Shown here: in pieces, positions 5,268 to 7,342 of the stretch
How the letters are laid out: each line of letters opens with the position of its first letter
How positions within the stretch are numbered: the first letter of the stretch is position 1
DNA from: Bacillota bacterium
GTDB lineage: Bacteria > Bacillota > Clostridia > Peptostreptococcales > Anaerovoracaceae
Direction: 5' to 3'
Assembly (NCBI GenBank): GCA_017621195.1
Contig: JAGATO010000059.1
Span: 1 to 7,342, forward strand
Length of the DNA: 7,342 bases
Position numbers and translations under genes: made by a program
The notes under the pieces: model-generated
Told to the model about the DNA's origin: nothing
Database searches by the model: none
The model's input: only the letters and a program-made list of their open reading frames with translations

Positions 5268-6185
5268 TCAATCCTTCAAAATCTCTTTGATCTCCTCCAA
5301 CAGCTTGGCATCGATCTCTTCGTCCTTATCCTTATCCCGCTTCCGTCCCTTCTCGATGCGGCGGATATCTTCCTTCGCATAGGTGTAGAAATCCGTGGAC
5401 AGCTTTTCCGGCGTATCTCCGTTCTTCTTTTCCAGGACGATGCGGGTCTTAATCTTGTTTTCCAGCAGATTGGTCTCCACTACCACCGCCATGCCGTCCG
5501 GCGTCTTGATGTGCTCGCCCACGTCCGGCATTCCCTTCTTCAGCTGATGGTACACGTCGTTCTCGAATTTCAGACAGCACATCAGCCGGCCGCAGATCCC
5601 GGAGATCTTCGTGGGGTTGAGAGACAGGTTCTGCACCTTCGCCATCTTGATGGACACCGGCTCGAAGTCCGGCAGCCAACTGTGGCAGCACAGACACCGG
5701 CCGCAGCTTCCGATTCCTCCCATCATCTTTGCCTCGTCGCGAACGCCGATCTGACGCAGCTCAATGCGCATCTTGAACACGCCGGCCAGATCCTTGACCA
5801 GCTCGCGGAAATCCACGCGGCCGTCCGCCGTGAAATAGAAGATGATCTTGCTGTTGTCGAAGGTGTACTCCACGTCGATCAGCTTCATGTCCAGCTTGTG
5901 CTTGTTGATCTTGTCCTGGCACAGCTGCAGTGCCCGATTCTTCTTCTTCTGGTTTTCGGCATGCTGTTTGGCATCCTTTTCGTCAGCGATGCGGACGATC
6001 TTCTTCAGTGGAGATACGATCTCCTTTTCCTCTACTTCCTTCACCGGCGCGGTGATGGTGCCGTATTCCATGCCCCGGGCCGTTTCCACGATGACGTGAT
6101 CACCCACGGCCAGTTCCAGCCCGTCGGGATCGAAATAATATACCTTGCCTGCGGCCTTAAACCGCACGCTCGCTACTTTTACCAT
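5268..6185 (-). CDS. ricT: PSP1-domain protein RicT (YaaT)
   Basis: RicT is one subunit of the RicA-RicF-RicT complex, which in B. subtilis carries Fe-S clusters, binds RNase Y to guide mRNA processing and influences sporulation, competence and biofilm formation. The protein is 305 residues. Numbered from the chosen start, the PSP1 core shows VDVEYTFD-type strands, FYFTADGRVDFRELVKDL near 117-134 and IELRQIGVRDEAKMMGGIG near 141-159. A cysteine cluster CGRCLCC (Cys161, 164, 166, 167) follows, then ISGICGRLMCC (Cys198, 203, 204). These Cys groups correspond to the Fe-S ligand region. The C-terminus is a charged Lys/Asp/Glu helix. I placed the start at the ATG at 6185, with GGAGG 6 bases upstream and the family start MVKVASVRFKAAG; the ATG at 6197 would put the ribosome site inside the gene. 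It lies 16 bases after holB. RicA and RicF are not in the window. Confidence 0.95.
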   Translation of the reverse strand: MVKVASVRFKAAGKVYYFDPDGLELAVGDHVIVETARGMEYGTITAPVKEVEEKEIVSPLKKIVRIADEKDAKQHAENQKKKNRALQLCQDKINKHKLDMKLIDVEYTFDNSKIIFYFTADGRVDFRELVKDLAGVFKMRIELRQIGVRDEAKMMGGIGSCGRCLCCHSWLPDFEPVSIKMAKVQNLSLNPTKISGICGRLMCCLKFENDVYHQLKKGMPDVGEHIKTPDGMAVVVETNLLENKIKTRIVLEKKNGDTPEKLSTDFYTYAKEDIRRIEKGRKRDKDKDEEIDAKLLEEIKEILKD

Positions 6186-6201
6186 AATATCCTCCATCCA
6201 T

Positions 6202-7074
6202 TTATTTTAACAGCATTCCCTTCAGCGCATACGCCGTATTGATATTCCGCTGAAGGTCCTGCCTGGCTTCTTCCACTCCTTCAATGGCCCTGTAGATCGC
6301 TTCTTTTCCGCAGCGGCGGGCGATGTCCCTGCGCTGCTGGGCCGACTGGGGCCAGCTACGGTCCACACAGAGCGCTCCGCTCTGGTCGTAAAGACTGACC
6401 ATGCAATCCCGCAGCCACAGCTCCAGGGCGTCCAGGAACTGAAATGCCGCCGCTTTATCGGACAGCACCGACTCCATGGATTTGACCATGGCGTAGAAGG
6501 GCTCCTGATTCAGCCACTGGCCTCCCACCTGGGCCGCCGCCTCCTGAACGCTTTCGTCCAGCTGTGCTTCGGCGCTGTGCAGCCGATACAGAATGCAGCG
6601 GGAGCGAACGGTCTGGGCCAGGTGCTCCGCGTTTTCCGACAGGAGCAGGATCACCGTTCCCGGCGCCGGTTCTTCCAGCGTTTTCAACAGGCGGTTCTGG
6701 GCTCGCAGCGTCATGGTATCCGCCTGCTGAATGATGACCACGTTTCTGTTTCCGGCATTGGGCCGGTTGGCCAAACGGTGTTGGATCTCCTCCACGGCTT
6801 CGTCTTTGATGCTGGCTCCGTCCGCTTTGACGTAGACCACATCCTCGTGATTGTCGTGGTCGATCTTCTGACAGGAGAGACAGCGGTCGCAGCCCGATCC
6901 GTCCCTTTCCCGGTCCAGACACAGGATGGCCTTGACGAATTCCCGGGCCAGTCCCAGCTTGTCCACCGATTCGTCTCCCTCCAGGATGTAGGCGTGGGAC
7001 ACTACCTGAGTTCTGGCCGCCTCCTTCATCCTCTGCAGAATCGCTTCGTTTCCGCGAATCTCTCTCAACGACAT
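6202..7074 (-). CDS. holB: DNA polymerase III subunit delta prime
   Basis: Delta prime is the stator of the clamp loader that places the beta sliding clamp on DNA. The 290-residue protein has the AAA+ layout of the family. The region normally holding the Walker A loop reads LEGDESVDKLGLA (31-43), lacking the GxxGxGK pattern, as in delta prime, which does not hydrolyse ATP. A zinc-binding module follows (Cys52, Cys62, Cys65, Cys68), then VVIIQQADTMTLRAQNRLLK (112-131) with LEEPAPGTVILLLSEN, and the SRC motif at 158-160. The C-terminal half is helical and less conserved. From memory it is shorter than the B. subtilis protein (about 329). The ATG at 7074 has GGAGGAG 8 bases upstream and overlaps the tmk end by 10 bases, so the two are translationally linked. 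DnaX also carries zinc Cys but has a true Walker A, so it is excluded. Confidence 0.94.
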   Translation of the reverse strand: MSLREIRGNEAILQRMKEAARTQVVSHAYILEGDESVDKLGLAREFVKAILCLDRERDGSGCDRCLSCQKIDHDNHEDVVYVKADGASIKDEAVEEIQHRLANRPNAGNRNVVIIQQADTMTLRAQNRLLKTLEEPAPGTVILLLSENAEHLAQTVRSRCILYRLHSAEAQLDESVQEAAAQVGGQWLNQEPFYAMVKSMESVLSDKAAAFQFLDALELWLRDCMVSLYDQSGALCVDRSWPQSAQQRRDIARRCGKEAIYRAIEGVEEARQDLQRNINTAYALKGMLLK

Positions 7075-7342
7075 GACAGCAGCTCCTCCATGCGCCCGCG
7101 GATCACGGCGCTGATCGTCTCGATGGTTTGAGAAGCGTCGATGGCAATGATTCGCTGAGGCTCCTTCTCTTCCAATCTCCGGTATCCCTCGAACACCCTC
7201 TGGTGAAAGTCCATCTTTTCCAGTTCCATCCGATCCTGTTCCCTTCCTTCGATGCGGCGATGTCCCTCTTCCGGCGACAGCTGCAGGAGAAAGGTCACAT
7301 CCGGCGACAGTTCTTCCGTGGCAAACCGGTTGATGACAGCCA
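7065..7342 (-). CDS. tmk: Thymidylate kinase Tmk (5' part outside window)
   Basis: Tmk phosphorylates dTMP to dTDP with ATP, supplying dTTP for replication. Only the C-terminal 91 codons are present; the N-terminal P-loop and most of the core lie beyond the right edge. The visible part shows INRFATEELSPD followed by a VTFLLQL strand, then REQDRMELEKMDFHQRVFEGY (the LID region with DR-x-E and the conserved DFHxRVxxGY), and EPQRIIAIDASQTIETI near the end. These are the diagnostic C-terminal blocks of bacterial Tmk. An apparent internal GTG start at 7298 is not the real start, because conserved sequence continues in frame to the window edge. The stop overlaps holB by 10 bases. In many Firmicutes tmk precedes holB, often with yaaQ and yaaR between them, which are absent here. 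Confidence 0.93.
   Translation of the reverse strand, partial: AVINRFATEELSPDVTFLLQLSPEEGHRRIEGREQDRMELEKMDFHQRVFEGYRRLEEKEPQRIIAIDASQTIETISAVIRGRMEELLSCR

Noticed and set aside
5178..6242. Plus-strand ORF of 354 codons opposite ricT
   Set aside because: Antisense to the highly conserved RicT, with low-complexity Leu/His/Gln composition and no start signals. Codon bias of the real gene explains the lack of stops.

Overview
The window looks like a chromosomal core region of a spore-forming, anaerobic Firmicute of the Clostridia/Eubacteriales type. The evidence is the spmA-spmB spore-maturation pair, a short AbrB-type regulator with a C-terminal CxxC/CxxC motif as in clostridial AbrB proteins, a tmk-holB-ricT-yabB cluster like that near abrB in Bacillus subtilis, strong AGGAGG-type ribosome binding sites and sigma-A promoters with 17-base spacers. 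Coding sequence is moderately GC-rich, while the intergenic stretches are AT-rich. The species cannot be named from this sequence alone.

Layout from left to right. (1) Positions 1-1134, minus strand: murA (first committed step of peptidoglycan synthesis), cut by the left window edge about 40 residues before its expected end. (2) Positions 1135-1440: a 306-base non-coding stretch. On the minus strand it holds a near-consensus sigma-A promoter and a leader hairpin for murA. Upstream of these lies a 10-bp perfect inverted repeat that can close a three-way-junction RNA, and a sigma-G-like (forespore) promoter whose predicted start falls at the first base of that structure. This is the most interesting unexplained signal in the window. 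(3) Positions 1441-2549, minus strand: spmB and spmA, overlapping by 4 bases. (4) Positions 2550-2641: a divergent intergenic region with a sigma-A promoter pointing right. (5) Positions 2642-3323, plus strand: a small single-pass membrane protein resembling DUF948 proteins, then abrB with its own promoter. (6) Positions 3338-3365: a strong bidirectional terminator separating abrB from the convergent genes on its right. (7) Positions 3411-7342, minus strand: a tight run transcribed leftward in the order tmk (partial), holB, ricT, yabB-like methyltransferase, zinc-dependent dehydrogenase. Its genes overlap or lie at most 16 bases apart, so it is probably one operon with its promoter outside the window.

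The operon combines nucleotide supply (thymidylate kinase), replication (clamp-loader delta prime), the RicT subunit of the Fe-S RicAFT regulatory complex, tRNA modification and a sugar-acid/polyol-type dehydrogenase. As I recall the B. subtilis order, yaaQ, yaaR, yabA, yazA and rsmI lie among these genes; none is present here, and the dehydrogenase occupies the end of the run. On the left, sporulation genes (spmAB) sit directly upstream of a cell-wall gene (murA). In B. subtilis spmAB is followed by the cell-wall gene dacB. No mobile element, CRISPR array, tRNA or rRNA was seen.
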